From positions 577,536 to 641,535 of the forward strand of contig NZ_KI530762.1 of NCBI RefSeq assembly GCF_000488275.1: 64,000 nt of DNA. The letters are read 5' to 3'. Every line of letters starts with the position of its first letter. Position 1 is the stretch's first letter. Below the pieces are notes generated by a model. That model was not told the DNA's origin. It was given only the letters and a program-made list of their open reading frames with translations, and made no database searches. The stretch is from Acinetobacter brisouii CIP 110357. Its GTDB lineage: Bacteria > Pseudomonadota > Gammaproteobacteria > Pseudomonadales > Moraxellaceae. Below, in pieces: positions 27,818 through 37,374 of this stretch. The translations under genes were made by a program, and so were the position numbers.

Positions 27818-28636
27818 ATGCGCTTACCCGTTTTAGTATTCGATATTGAAACCATTACCGATTTAAATGCGGGAGCGCATTTGTATCAGTTGCATGATTT
27901 ATCGCAAGATGATCTGCAACAGGCTTTAAACAAATTGCGCCGTCAAGAGCATGGCAGTGATTTTCAACGGATTCCATTGCATGAAATCGTGTGTATTTCA
28001 GGGTTGTGGTTCGATGAAAAAGGTTTAAGGTTGTTTTCGTTTAATCGAGAGCATGATTCTGAAGCCAGTATGTTGCAGAAATTTCTGTCGATTTTTGAAA
28101 AACGCCATCCTGTTTTGGTGAGCTGGAATGGTTCACAGTTCGATTTACCTGTGATTCTGTTTCGCGCCATGTATCATGGCTTGTCGGCGCCTGCCTTGTT
28201 TGATCAAGGTGAAATCGACAGTCAAAAGCGCTTTAACAATTACCAAAACCGTTATCACCATCAACATGTCGACCTGATGGATGTGATGGCGATGTTTAAT
28301 GGACGCAATTTCCAGAAACTCGATGATATTGCGCAGTTGCTCGGTTTTCCAGGTAAACGTCAAGGTGCAGGTTATTTGGTGCCTGAACAAGTTCGCCAGC
28401 AGGCATGGACAGCGTTGGCCCAGTATTGTGAAGGCGATGTATTAAACACATGGCTGATTTATTTGCGCTGGATGCTGCTTAAAGGGCAGTTATTGGCAGA
28501 AGATCATCGCCAGTTAGTGGATGCGACGATTCAGTATTTGGCAACCCAGCCCCAACAGCAGGAATTCTTGGCGCAATGGCAGAAAACTGCCCAGCGTACG
28601 CCATTTACTTCTGATTTTTTCCCAGTTCAAGATTAG
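27818..28636 (+). CDS. Predicted 3'-5' exonuclease, PolB-like
   Basis: The 272-residue chain has the DEDD exonuclease motifs: VFDIETITD near the N-terminus (Exo I), [13 protein letters not shown] (Exo II) and a C-terminal [16 protein letters not shown] (Exo III). It matches the stand-alone family annotated as 3'-5' exonucleases related to DNA polymerase B proofreading domains. There is no polymerase domain. It follows cysM by 9 nt and ends just before the rlmD start, so it is part of the same transcript. In the Pseudomonas version of this locus I recall cysM directly next to rlmD, so this gene may be a lineage-specific insertion. The biological target is not known. Confidence 0.88.
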   Translation: MRLPVLVFDIETITDLNAGAHLYQLHDLSQDDLQQALNKLRRQEHGSDFQRIPLHEIVCISGLWFDEKGLRLFSFNREHDSEASMLQKFLSIFEKRHPVLVSWNGSQFDLPVILFRAMYHGLSAPALFDQGEIDSQKRFNNYQNRYHHQHVDLMDVMAMFNGRNFQKLDDIAQLLGFPGKRQGAGYLVPEQVRQQAWTALAQYCEGDVLNTWLIYLRWMLLKGQLLAEDHRQLVDATIQYLATQPQQQEFLAQWQKTAQRTPFTSDFFPVQD

Positions 28637-28646
28637 GTTTTTGTTT

Positions 28647-30044
28647 TTGAAACAGCACACCCAGACTCGCAGCGCTTCTTCGGAAGTCTACACTTTTCAA
28701 GTGGAATCTTTATCGCACGAGGGACGAGGGATTGCCCATTATGATGTGCAGCTTGGACATCCAGCGCACAAGCATGGCAAGAAAGTATTTATTCAGTTTG
28801 CTTTACCTCATGAACAGGTCAAGGCGAAAATTACCCATCAAGCCAAACGCTTAGAAGAAGCGGATACGCTTGAATTGGTATCTGAGCCTTCTGAACAGCG
28901 TATTACACCTATTTGCCCGCATTTTCAGCACTGTGGCGGCTGTAACTTGCAGCACATGCATCCTGATGAGCAGATTCGTTTTAAACAACAGGTGCTGGCA
29001 TCGCATTTGCAACATTTTGCGGGAATCGAACCTGAATTTTGGCTTGAACCAATTCGCTCACAGCGCAGTGACTACCGTCGGCGTGCGCGGATCGGCGTGC
29101 GTTATATTCCGAAAAAGCAGCAATTGGTGATGGGTTTTCGTGAGCGCCAAAGCAATCGTTTAATTGATATACAACATTGCCCCGTACTTGATCAAAAACT
29201 CGACCAGTCTTTGCCTGAACTGAAAAAATTACTCGAAAGTCTAAAAGGCAAAGCCGATATTGGTCATATAGAATTGGCAATGGGAGATGATGAAACTGCA
29301 TTATTGTTGCGTCATACCAAAGCTTTAATTCAACCAGATGTTCAAAAACTTCTAGATTTTGTCCAGCAGAAAAATTGGCAATTGTATTTGCAGCCCGAAG
29401 GTATTGACAGTATTCATCGGGTCGATGCAGCACAGCCAATGCGTTTGCATTATCGTTTAGACGCTTTTGATGTCGATTTTGCGTTTGCCCCGTCAGATTT
29501 TACGCAAGTGAATGCGACAGTGAACGCACAAATGGTAGAATTGGCATGTGAATTGCTTAAGTTGCAGCAAGGCGAGCGTGTGCTGGACTTATTCTGTGGC
29601 TTGGGAAATTTCTCTCTGCCACTGGCACGTTGTGTGGGTCAAACTGGACAGGTGGTTGCTGTGGAAGGCAGTGAGGACATGGTTCAGCGTGGTACAGAAA
29701 ACGCATTACATAATGGGTTGATGCAGTTACGTTTTTATTCACATGATTTAACAAAAGATTTTTCACAGCAAGCTTGGGCGAAACAAGGATTTGATGCATT
29801 ATTAATTGATCCTCCTCGTTCAGGGGCAGAGCAAGTGATGCATTACATTTCCAATTTTAATGCAAAACGAATTGTTTATGTCTCTTGTAATCCTGCCACG
29901 CTTGCCCGTGATGCTGGTATCCTTATACAACAGGGATATCAACTGAAAACAGCAGGCGTCATGGATATGTTTACTCATACAGGTCATGTCGAGTCGATTA
30001 CCTTGTTTGAGAAAGTAGATTTAATGAACGACGATAATGAATGA
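28647..30044 (+). CDS. rlmD: 23S rRNA (uracil-1939-C5)-methyltransferase
   Basis: RlmD (RumA) methylates U1939 of 23S rRNA using S-adenosylmethionine and an iron-sulfur cluster. An N-terminal TRAM domain ([17 protein letters not shown]), cluster cysteines in [15 protein letters not shown], the SAM motif [16 protein letters not shown] and the nucleophile region [13 protein letters not shown] are visible. No ATG fits the family start. I propose TTG 28647, giving [13 protein letters not shown], with TTAGG 9 nt upstream; TTG 28641 is an alternative. An ATG at 28521 would add about 40 residues that only mirror the exonuclease gene in another frame. That gives 465 residues. Confidence 0.93.
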   Translation: MKQHTQTRSASSEVYTFQVESLSHEGRGIAHYDVQLGHPAHKHGKKVFIQFALPHEQVKAKITHQAKRLEEADTLELVSEPSEQRITPICPHFQHCGGCNLQHMHPDEQIRFKQQVLASHLQHFAGIEPEFWLEPIRSQRSDYRRRARIGVRYIPKKQQLVMGFRERQSNRLIDIQHCPVLDQKLDQSLPELKKLLESLKGKADIGHIELAMGDDETALLLRHTKALIQPDVQKLLDFVQQKNWQLYLQPEGIDSIHRVDAAQPMRLHYRLDAFDVDFAFAPSDFTQVNATVNAQMVELACELLKLQQGERVLDLFCGLGNFSLPLARCVGQTGQVVAVEGSEDMVQRGTENALHNGLMQLRFYSHDLTKDFSQQAWAKQGFDALLIDPPRSGAEQVMHYISNFNAKRIVYVSCNPATLARDAGILIQQGYQLKTAGVMDMFTHTGHVESITLFEKVDLMNDDNE

Positions 30045-30064
30045 CACAATAAAAGGAGATAGGT

Positions 30065-32365
30065 ATGGTCACAGTACGTGAGCAGTTACCTGAACGACTC
30101 ACTCAGTTGTCAGAAGAAACGACTGTCGAACATGCCCAACAAGCGCAAAATGATTTAGCAGATTGGCTAGAGCGCGTACGTCACCATTTGGATGGGGCGA
30201 AACTGACCCAATTGGAGCAGGTTGCAAGGCTAACTTTACAAAAAGAATTAGAAACTACGGTCAGTCACCGCAGTAATACCTTTGCCACAGGGATCGGGAT
30301 GGCAAATATTCTGGCGCATTTACATGTCGATGAAAATACGCTGATTGCTGCTGTGCTTTATCGAAGTGTGCGTGAAGGTGTGACTACACTTGATGAAGTG
30401 TTACAGCGTTATGGTGAAGGTGTACTCAGTCTGGTCAAGGGTGCATTATCCATGGGTAAACTTTCTGAGCTGATCGAAAAAAACAAACGCTTAGAAGATC
30501 ACTTTAATAATAACCAGCGCGAGCATTTGACAGGCATTTATAAAATGCTGATTTCGGTTACCGAAGATGTTCGTGTGGTTCTGATTAAACTTGCCGAACG
30601 AACCTACGAGCTGCGTGAGCTGGGTAAATCACCCAAAGATCGTCAGGAACGGGTAGCGCGTGAGATTTTAACCATTTACGCGCCATTGGCACACCGTCTC
30701 GGGATTGCCCAGTTAAAATGGGAACTCGAAGATTTGGCATTTCGCTTTTTAGCGCCAGACCGTTATAAAGAAATCGCCACATTGCTCAATGAAAAGCGTT
30801 TAGAGCGTGAACAGTATATTCAGTTTGTGATTAATAAACTGAAAACTGAATTGGCAAGCCATGATATTGAAGCGGAAATTACAGGTCGAGTTAAACATAT
30901 TTACTCGATTTACCGCAAAATGAAGAGTAAAAACCTCAGCTTTGATCAGCTTTATGATATTCGTGCATTGCGAGTGCTGGTCAAGGATGTGCCTGAATGT
31001 TATCACGTTCTGGGAATTGTTCATCAAATCTGGCGGCATATTCCGCATCAGTTTGATGACTATATTACCAATCCTAAAGCCAATGGTTACCGCTCTTTGC
31101 ACACCGCCGTGATTGCAGAAAACAAATCACTGGAAGTGCAAATCCGTACTTTGGAGATGCATAACGAAGCCGAGCTTGGGGTTTGTTCGCACTTCAACTA
31201 TAAAGAAGGTGCGAAAAATACTGATTTCTCGTTTAATCATCGTTTGCATTCATTGCGTGCTGTACTGGAGCATTATCAGGAGCGCAATGAAACCAGCGCG
31301 CATCCTAAAGATGAAGATGATTTTGATAAGTTACAAGATTTTGAAGACTTTGAAAAAATCTATGTCTTTAGCCGTGATGGCGACATTAAAGAGTTGCCGC
31401 GTGGTTCGACTGTCCTCGACTTTGCCTATCATGTGCATACACAGGTGGGTAACCACTGCTATGCAGCGCGAGTCAATCAACGTTATGTGCCGTTGACTTA
31501 TACCCTTAAGACAGGGGAACAGGTTGAAATCCTGACCAAAAAAGACCGTGAACCAAATCGCGACTGGTTGGTCAGCTCTTTAGGGTATATTAAGACTGCA
31601 CGTGCGCGAGATAAGTTACGCCACTGGTTTAGACAGCAAGACCGCAGCAAAAACCTGGAAGTGGGGCGTGAGCTGCTCACCAAAGAATTGCAGCGTTTGG
31701 CGATTCACCCGAAAAGTATTGATCTAAATGAATATTGTGGTCATTTTAATGTCAAAACAGGTGATGATATTCTGATCGGTTTGGTCAGTGGCGACATTAG
31801 CCTGCATGCGTTGATGAATCAGGTCAACCGCCACATGAAACTGGATCAGGATGAACCTGAACTGGTATTAAAACCTGCTCTGAATCCACGCGCCAGCCAT
31901 ACCTTGTCGGCACATGGCATATTGATTGACGGTCTTGATAACGTTGAGCTGCATATTGCCCAGTGTTGTCAGCCTGTACACGGTGAACCGATTGGTGGTT
32001 ACATTACGCTGAATCGCGGTGTTAGCATTCACAAACTACAATGTTTAGACTACGTTCGTATGATTGCTCAGGAACCAGAACGTGCAGTCGATGCCGATTG
32101 GGAATTGCAACCAACCCGTGGTCAGAGCGTTCAGATTGTGATCGAAGCTTATGACCGCCGTGGTCTGTTGCGTGATTTGACTCAGGTGATTTTTGCCGAC
32201 CAAATTAATATTCGTCAGGTGAATACTATTTCCGAAGCGGATGGTATTGCCAATATGAAGTTGTTGATCGAGGTGAAAGGTTTGTCACAGTTATCTCGCT
32301 TGTTGGCACGTTTAGAGCAACAGCCAGGGATTATTAGCGCACGTCGTTTGGTACAGGGTAACTAA
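30065..32365 (+). CDS. relA: GTP pyrophosphokinase RelA
   Basis: RelA senses uncharged tRNA on stalled ribosomes and makes (p)ppGpp. The 766-residue chain has an N-terminal pseudo-hydrolase domain in which the HD catalytic residues are replaced (LIAAVLYRSVREGV), a synthetase domain with FDQLYDIRALRVLV and NGYRSLHTAV, a TGS domain (IYVFSRDGDIKELPRGSTVLDFAY), a conserved zinc-finger-like IAQCCQPVHGEPIGGYIT and a C-terminal ACT/RRM domain. Lack of the hydrolase motif marks it as RelA, not SpoT. AAAGGAG lies just before its ATG. A terminator follows. Confidence 0.98.
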   Translation: MVTVREQLPERLTQLSEETTVEHAQQAQNDLADWLERVRHHLDGAKLTQLEQVARLTLQKELETTVSHRSNTFATGIGMANILAHLHVDENTLIAAVLYRSVREGVTTLDEVLQRYGEGVLSLVKGALSMGKLSELIEKNKRLEDHFNNNQREHLTGIYKMLISVTEDVRVVLIKLAERTYELRELGKSPKDRQERVAREILTIYAPLAHRLGIAQLKWELEDLAFRFLAPDRYKEIATLLNEKRLEREQYIQFVINKLKTELASHDIEAEITGRVKHIYSIYRKMKSKNLSFDQLYDIRALRVLVKDVPECYHVLGIVHQIWRHIPHQFDDYITNPKANGYRSLHTAVIAENKSLEVQIRTLEMHNEAELGVCSHFNYKEGAKNTDFSFNHRLHSLRAVLEHYQERNETSAHPKDEDDFDKLQDFEDFEKIYVFSRDGDIKELPRGSTVLDFAYHVHTQVGNHCYAARVNQRYVPLTYTLKTGEQVEILTKKDREPNRDWLVSSLGYIKTARARDKLRHWFRQQDRSKNLEVGRELLTKELQRLAIHPKSIDLNEYCGHFNVKTGDDILIGLVSGDISLHALMNQVNRHMKLDQDEPELVLKPALNPRASHTLSAHGILIDGLDNVELHIAQCCQPVHGEPIGGYITLNRGVSIHKLQCLDYVRMIAQEPERAVDADWELQPTRGQSVQIVIEAYDRRGLLRDLTQVIFADQINIRQVNTISEADGIANMKLLIEVKGLSQLSRLLARLEQQPGIISARRLVQGN

Positions 32366-32379
32366 GATCCAATTCATAC

Positions 32380-32410
32380 AAAAAAGCCAACATGATTGTT
32401 GGCTTTTTTC
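32380..32410 (+). terminator. Intrinsic terminator after relA
   Basis: The stem aagccaac / gttggctt closes a short atgat loop and is followed by a run of T. It is 15 nt after the relA stop and splits mazG into a following transcript unless read through. Confidence 0.92.
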
Positions 32411-32440
32411 TTGGCAAAATTTTTATTTTGAGAGGTTAAC

Positions 32441-33211
32441 ATGCCAATTGAACAGCTATTGAAGATCATGCAGCAACTACGTGAACAGTGTCCGTGGGAT
32501 CGTGCGCAGACGCCACAAAGCCTGACCCGTTATGCGATTGAAGAAGCTTACGAAGTGGAAGATGCAATTCGTCAGGGTTCAATTGATGAGATTCGTAATG
32601 AACTGGGCGATCTGTTGTTGCAAGTCGTATTTCAGTCGCAAATGTATGCTGAGCAGCAGGCATTTAACTTTGATGATGTTGTACAAGCGATCATCGATAA
32701 ACTGATTCGTCGCCATCCGCATGTATTTCAGGCAGAACAATATGCCAATTTAAGCTCTGAACAGGTTTCAGAACTTTGGCAGAAAATTAAACAGCAAGAA
32801 AAACAAGGACAAACCCAGTCATATTTGAGTGATATTAAGCATGGGCCTGCCATTTCTCAGGCAGAGCAGATCCAAAAAAAAGCAGCCAAAATTGGGTTTG
32901 ATTTTGCGACGACGCAAGATGCACTCAGTAAAGTTCATGAAGAAATAAGCGAACTGGAACAAGCCATCCAGCAAAATAATCCTGATGAAATACAGGCAGA
33001 ATTTGGTGATTGTTTATTTTCTTTGATTAATGTTGGCCGTAAACTAGAACTCTCGGGAGAAGTCGCTTTACTCTCAACGATTCATAAATTTAGAACACGA
33101 TTTGCTTTTATAGAAGATCAGGCTCGGCTACAAGATCGTTCGGTACACGACATGAGTCTTAGTGAGATGGATCAGCTCTGGGAGCAAGCAAAACAACAAA
33201 CATCATCATGA
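32441..33211 (+). CDS. mazG: Nucleoside triphosphate pyrophosphohydrolase MazG
   Basis: MazG hydrolyses NTPs to NMP and pyrophosphate and in enterics tunes (p)ppGpp levels. Two MazG domains are present. The first contains CPWDRAQTPQSLTRYAIEEAYEVEDAI and NELGDLLLQVVFQSQ, with the EExxE and ExxD metal ligands. The second has VHEEISELEQAI and EFGDCLFSLINVGR. Length (256) is typical. It sits between relA and comEA; the relA-mazG linkage is conserved and fits a shared role in nucleotide stress. Confidence 0.96.
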   Translation: MPIEQLLKIMQQLREQCPWDRAQTPQSLTRYAIEEAYEVEDAIRQGSIDEIRNELGDLLLQVVFQSQMYAEQQAFNFDDVVQAIIDKLIRRHPHVFQAEQYANLSSEQVSELWQKIKQQEKQGQTQSYLSDIKHGPAISQAEQIQKKAAKIGFDFATTQDALSKVHEEISELEQAIQQNNPDEIQAEFGDCLFSLINVGRKLELSGEVALLSTIHKFRTRFAFIEDQARLQDRSVHDMSLSEMDQLWEQAKQQTSS

Positions 33212-33219
33212 GTTAAGAT

Positions 33220-33573
33220 ATGATAAAAACTTTAAGTTCATTCATTTTGAGTTTTGGCTTCGCATGCTCGGCATGGGCAAATAACAATACACAAAGCTAT
33301 GATCAGCGTTATATGCAATGGAAACAACAGCAACAGGTACAATATCAGAGTCATGCTCCACAGGCCGCGCGTGGCGCACATCAGGTGAGCATCAACCAAG
33401 CCTCGGCAGTGGAATTACAGAATAAACTCACAGGTGTTGGTGCAAAGAAAGCACAGGCAATTGTTGAATATCGCCAGAAAAATGGCAAATTCAAAAGCAT
33501 TGATGAACTTAAAAATGTTAAGGGAATCGGGGATAAGTTATTTGCGAAAAACCGTGGATTTCTGGTGTTATAA
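33220..33573 (+). CDS. comEA: ComEA-family helix-hairpin-helix DNA-binding protein
   Basis: The 117-residue protein has a Sec signal peptide (cleavage after about residue 20, SAWA), a Gln-rich linker and a C-terminal double helix-hairpin-helix: VSINQASAVELQNKLTGVGAKKAQAIVEYRQKNG followed by FKSIDELKNVKGIGDKLF. Periplasmic ComEA binds incoming DNA during natural transformation, which is common in Acinetobacter. It lies 8 nt after mazG. Other single-HhH paralogues exist in some genomes, so the competence role is likely but not proved. Confidence 0.9.
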   Translation: MIKTLSSFILSFGFACSAWANNNTQSYDQRYMQWKQQQQVQYQSHAPQAARGAHQVSINQASAVELQNKLTGVGAKKAQAIVEYRQKNGKFKSIDELKNVKGIGDKLFAKNRGFLVL

Positions 33574-33709
33574 CTGCTGAAAAAATCCACAGATTCAACG
33601 GCAAATTCATGTTTGCCTGAATGAAGAATCAAATTGCCCTTTATTGGTCTATGCTCTATGATTAGCAACGATTGAAAATTTTAACTCCAGACGTAGGAGA
33701 AAGCGTCTT

Positions 33710-35161
33710 TTGCATACCTTACGCGCGTCAAAATATGGTTTATCCATCAAACAATTACCTCCTTCTATATTAGAAGTTATTGATGCTCTCACCAAAGCAG
33801 GTTATCAGGCATATATCGTCGGTGGTGGTGTTCGGGACTTGATGCTCGGGCTACATCCGAAAGATTTTGATGCGGTAACGAACGCTACACCAGCGCAGGT
33901 CAAAGAAGTGTTTGGGCGTCGTTGCCGAATTATTGGGCGACGTTTTGAGTTGGCACATGTTTATGTTGGTCGAGACCTCATAGAAGTTGCAACGTTTCGT
34001 GCACCACCGAAAAAGGCAGTGACCAGTGCGCTTGGCATGATCCTACGTGATAACAATTGGGGAACGATTGAGCAGGATTTTGCTCGTCGTGATTTCTCTA
34101 TTAATGCGATGTACTATCAACCACGTCAGGGTGTGATTTTAGATTTTTGCAATGCCATTGATGATGTAAAAAGTAAAACTTTACGTTTATTGGGTGAACC
34201 AAAGCTACGCTTTGAAGAAGATCCTGTGCGAATGTTGCGTACATTACGCTTTGCAGCCAAACTTAATTTTAGTATTGCACCTGAAATCCTGGATGTGTTT
34301 ACCCCTGAAATGACGCAGTTATTACGTGACATTTCTCCGCACCGTTTATACGATGAATCACAAAAACTCTTTACAATGGGGCATTTGCAACGTGTTTTAC
34401 CATTACTGATTGAATTTGGTTTATGGAAACAGTTGTTTGCTGAAGTCAGCCCAGATGTAACTGCATTTGTTGCTTTGGCTGCAAAAAATACCGATCAGCG
34501 TATTCAGGTTGGCAAAACCATTAACCCTGCATTTTTCTATGCCGTATTGCTTTGGCGCAACTTTCAGGAGCGTACAGAGTTTTATTTGGCAAAAGGTGTA
34601 GTTGCCGCTGAGGCTCGTGCACAAGCAGGTTTAGATGTACTCAAACGCCAGTCGACGCGTACCATTATTCCACGTTTTGCTGAAACTTTTATTCGTGAAG
34701 TTTGGGAAATGCAAACGCGTTTGTTGAGCCCAAAACCACAACAAATTGAAAGTTTAGCAGGGCATGCGCGTTTTCGTGCAGGCTTTGACTTTTTGTTGTT
34801 GCGTGAAAAATCGGGTGATGACACTACGCAAGGTATGGGACAGTGGTGGGAAGCCTATCAGGATATGACCATAGACCAAAAAGAAGTGGCTATTTCCCAG
34901 TACAATCGTCAACGTGCCAAGACCCGTCGTAAACCACGTACAGAAGATGTTGAGGTTGATACAGTAATCGCACCGTTGGTTGCAGAAGCAGCACCAACCC
35001 GCAGTCGCCGTTCGCGCAACAAATCTGCACAAGCACCAGTTCGTTCAACTGCAAACACAGCTGTAAGTAATGCTGATGGTGTTGATGCGAATCATCCGAT
35101 TTTAAAACGCAAACGGGTACAGCGTGATTTAAGCCAAGTGATTTTTGGGCCAACACAATGA
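33710..35161 (+). CDS. pcnB: Poly(A) polymerase I
   Basis: PcnB adds poly(A) tails that speed RNA decay. The N-terminal nucleotidyltransferase domain has YIVGGGVRDLMLGLHPKDFDAVTNATP with the catalytic DxD-type aspartates, then RRFELAHV and RRDFSINAMYYQP. The neck/arm follows with EEDPVRMLRTLRFAAKL. The C-terminal 70 residues are Arg/Lys-rich and low in complexity (RRKPRTED, RSRRSRNKSA). Translation begins at a TTG at 33710 with AGGAGA about 10 nt upstream. In Escherichia coli pcnB also has a weak non-AUG start that keeps this toxic enzyme low. It overlaps folK by 4 nt (ATGA). Confidence 0.95.
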   Translation: MHTLRASKYGLSIKQLPPSILEVIDALTKAGYQAYIVGGGVRDLMLGLHPKDFDAVTNATPAQVKEVFGRRCRIIGRRFELAHVYVGRDLIEVATFRAPPKKAVTSALGMILRDNNWGTIEQDFARRDFSINAMYYQPRQGVILDFCNAIDDVKSKTLRLLGEPKLRFEEDPVRMLRTLRFAAKLNFSIAPEILDVFTPEMTQLLRDISPHRLYDESQKLFTMGHLQRVLPLLIEFGLWKQLFAEVSPDVTAFVALAAKNTDQRIQVGKTINPAFFYAVLLWRNFQERTEFYLAKGVVAAEARAQAGLDVLKRQSTRTIIPRFAETFIREVWEMQTRLLSPKPQQIESLAGHARFRAGFDFLLLREKSGDDTTQGMGQWWEAYQDMTIDQKEVAISQYNRQRAKTRRKPRTEDVEVDTVIAPLVAEAAPTRSRRSRNKSAQAPVRSTANTAVSNADGVDANHPILKRKRVQRDLSQVIFGPTQ

Positions 35162-35688
35162 CAGTGACCAGTTATATCGGTTTAGGAAGCAACTTGGGTG
35201 ATTCACTACATATTCTGCAAGAAGCCATCGCAAAACTGCGAACTTTAGGTGATGTCCGAGTCTCGCAGTTGTACAGTACCCCACCGATGGGACCACAAGA
35301 CCAACCCGATTATTTGAATGCAGTTGCTGAGTTGAAAACCGATTTGGCACCCCTTGCGTTATTGGATCAATTACAGCAATTTGAACAGAATGCCGGTCGA
35401 GTACGTTTACGTCGCTGGGGCGAGCGTACTTTAGATTTGGATCTGCTGTTATATGGACAAGAGAAAATTCAACATGAACGTCTCACTGTACCGCATGTGG
35501 GGCTGTTATTGCGCGATTTTGTGGTGATCCCACTATTAGACTTAGATGTAGAGTTAACTGTTGATTCGCAGTCACTGAAACAGCTCGATATTGTTCAGGC
35601 ATCCACTCTAACCCCGATACTGAACCGTCATTGGGCTGATGTGTCACAGCAGAATCAACCTCAGGATGAACAAGAGGACGCTGAATGA
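35158..35688 (+). CDS. folK: Hydroxymethyldihydropteridine pyrophosphokinase
   Basis: HPPK transfers pyrophosphate from ATP to 6-hydroxymethyl-dihydropterin in folate synthesis. Family signatures are YIGLGSNLGDSLHILQEAI, YSTPPMGPQDQPDYLNAV and RLRRWGERTLDLDLLLYG, followed by LTVPHVGLLLRDFVVIPL. At 176 residues it is slightly long because of a Gln/Glu-rich C-terminal tail. Its ATG overlaps the pcnB stop, and its own stop overlaps the panB ATG, so it is translationally coupled on both sides. The pcnB-folK-panB-panC order is common in gammaproteobacteria. Confidence 0.97.
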   Translation: MTVTSYIGLGSNLGDSLHILQEAIAKLRTLGDVRVSQLYSTPPMGPQDQPDYLNAVAELKTDLAPLALLDQLQQFEQNAGRVRLRRWGERTLDLDLLLYGQEKIQHERLTVPHVGLLLRDFVVIPLLDLDVELTVDSQSLKQLDIVQASTLTPILNRHWADVSQQNQPQDEQEDAE

Positions 35689-36494
35689 TTAGTCTCCATG
35701 ATTTAAGACAATTGAAAGCACAAGGTAAAAAGTTTTCTTGCTTGACTTGCTATGACGCCAGTATGGCAAAAGCAATGCAAGTTGCAGGAATTGATAGCAT
35801 TTTGATTGGAGATTCCTTAGGAATGACCATTCAGGGGCACGATTCGACTTTACCTGTGACAGTTGCAGATATGGCATATCATACAGCAGCGGTGCGCCGT
35901 GCTAACCAGCACGCTTTTCTCATGACAGATTTACCTTTTATGAGTTATGCCACACTGAATGACGCATTGCAAAATTCCAGAATGGTGATGCAGGCTGGCG
36001 CACAGATGGTCAAAATTGAGGGTGGAGCATGGCTTGCAGATACGGTCAAAAACTTAACCCGTAACGGTATTCCAGTCTGTATGCATCTGGGACTCACGCC
36101 GCAGTCAGTACATGTCTTTGGTGGTTATAAACTACAAGCGAAAACCCGTGATGCAGCCGATCAACTGATTGAAGACTGTCGGGCTTTGGTTGAAGCAGGC
36201 GCTGCCATGTTGCTCTTAGAGTGTGTACCTGCACAGCTAGGCAAAGAAGTCACTGAACTGTTTCCTCATATTCCTGTCATTGGGATTGGTGCTGGAAAAG
36301 ATACAGATGGGCAAGTGCTTGTTGTGCAAGACATGTTAGGATTAACTTTTGGGAAAGTTGCCAAATTTGTGCGTAACTTTATGGCAGAGCAGTCAGGTGA
36401 ACATGCGATTGTCGATGCTCTGAAATCCTATCATCAAGCGGTGCTTGAGCAAAGTTTCCCAAATATTGAACATACTTTCCAAGTTGAGTTGTAA
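35685..36494 (+). CDS. panB: 3-methyl-2-oxobutanoate hydroxymethyltransferase
   Basis: PanB adds a hydroxymethyl group from methylene-THF to 2-oxoisovalerate, giving ketopantoate for coenzyme A synthesis. The 269-residue TIM barrel shows [65 protein letters not shown] and [22 protein letters not shown], all conserved, with magnesium ligands Asp in IGDSLG and Glu in KIEGG. It is coupled to folK (4-nt overlap) and is 2 nt from panC. Confidence 0.98.
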   Translation: MISLHDLRQLKAQGKKFSCLTCYDASMAKAMQVAGIDSILIGDSLGMTIQGHDSTLPVTVADMAYHTAAVRRANQHAFLMTDLPFMSYATLNDALQNSRMVMQAGAQMVKIEGGAWLADTVKNLTRNGIPVCMHLGLTPQSVHVFGGYKLQAKTRDAADQLIEDCRALVEAGAAMLLLECVPAQLGKEVTELFPHIPVIGIGAGKDTDGQVLVVQDMLGLTFGKVAKFVRNFMAEQSGEHAIVDALKSYHQAVLEQSFPNIEHTFQVEL

Positions 36495-36496
36495 TC

Positions 36497-37342
36497 ATGA
36501 AAACTGAAACGACCATTCAGGGGTTAAATGCAGCGCTTAGTCCAGCACGTACTGCAAAAAAACGCATTGGATTTGTCCCAACCATGGGGAATTTGCATGA
36601 AGGACATCTCAATTTAGTTCGCGAAGCGAAAAAATTGTGTGATGTTGTCGTGGTCAGCATTTTTGTGAATCCAATTCAGTTTGGACCAAACGAAGATTTT
36701 GATAATTACCCACGGACTTTAGACAAAGACAGCCAGTTACTTGCCGATGTCGGTTGCGATATTGTTTTTGCACCGAGTGTGGAACAAATGTATGGCAAAC
36801 AGCCATTGTTAACAAACATTAGTGTTTCGGGTATTACGGCTGATTTGTGTGGTGCGTCGCGCCCAGGACACTTTGATGGTGTTGCAGTTGTGGTTAGCAA
36901 GTTATTTAATATTGTTCAACCTAGCTTGGCATTTTTTGGGCAAAAAGACTTTCAGCAGTTGGCGGTCATTCGTCAGTTAGTGCAAGATTTAAGTTTCCCG
37001 ATCGAAGTGATTGGTGTGCCTATCACACGTGCTGCTGATGGTTTGGCACTGAGCTCACGTAATGGTTATTTGACCCCTGAGCAACGTGCGGTGGCACCAA
37101 CGATTTATCAAAGTTTGAAACATGCTGAAAAGGCTTTGCTAGAGGGTGTGAGTCTGGATACCGTTTTGGCTGAGATTACAACACAACTTACACAGGCAGG
37201 TTTTGTCGTTGATTATGTTGAGGCGCGTAGTCCAGCGCTGCAAATGGTCACAGACTTTAAACAAGATACTGTGATCTTTGTGGCAGCAAAATTAGGCACA
37301 ACTCGTTTAATCGATAATTTGATTGTCAAATTTGTTGGATAA
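36497..37342 (+). CDS. panC: Pantothenate synthetase
   Basis: PanC joins pantoate and beta-alanine using ATP. The nucleotidyl-transferase HIGH-like motif is in [21 protein letters not shown], and the KMSKS-like region is in [31 protein letters not shown] and [16 protein letters not shown] are diagnostic. Length 281 is normal. It follows panB directly. panD, which makes beta-alanine, is not in this window. Confidence 0.98.
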   Translation: MKTETTIQGLNAALSPARTAKKRIGFVPTMGNLHEGHLNLVREAKKLCDVVVVSIFVNPIQFGPNEDFDNYPRTLDKDSQLLADVGCDIVFAPSVEQMYGKQPLLTNISVSGITADLCGASRPGHFDGVAVVVSKLFNIVQPSLAFFGQKDFQQLAVIRQLVQDLSFPIEVIGVPITRAADGLALSSRNGYLTPEQRAVAPTIYQSLKHAEKALLEGVSLDTVLAEITTQLTQAGFVVDYVEARSPALQMVTDFKQDTVIFVAAKLGTTRLIDNLIVKFVG

Positions 37343-37374
37343 CATTGTCTAAACGCAATGAGGAAAGCAGTGTC

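Noticed and set aside
28521..28646. ATG-initiated N-terminal extension of rlmD
   Set aside because: It lies wholly inside the exonuclease gene in another frame and the extra residues do not fit the RlmD family.
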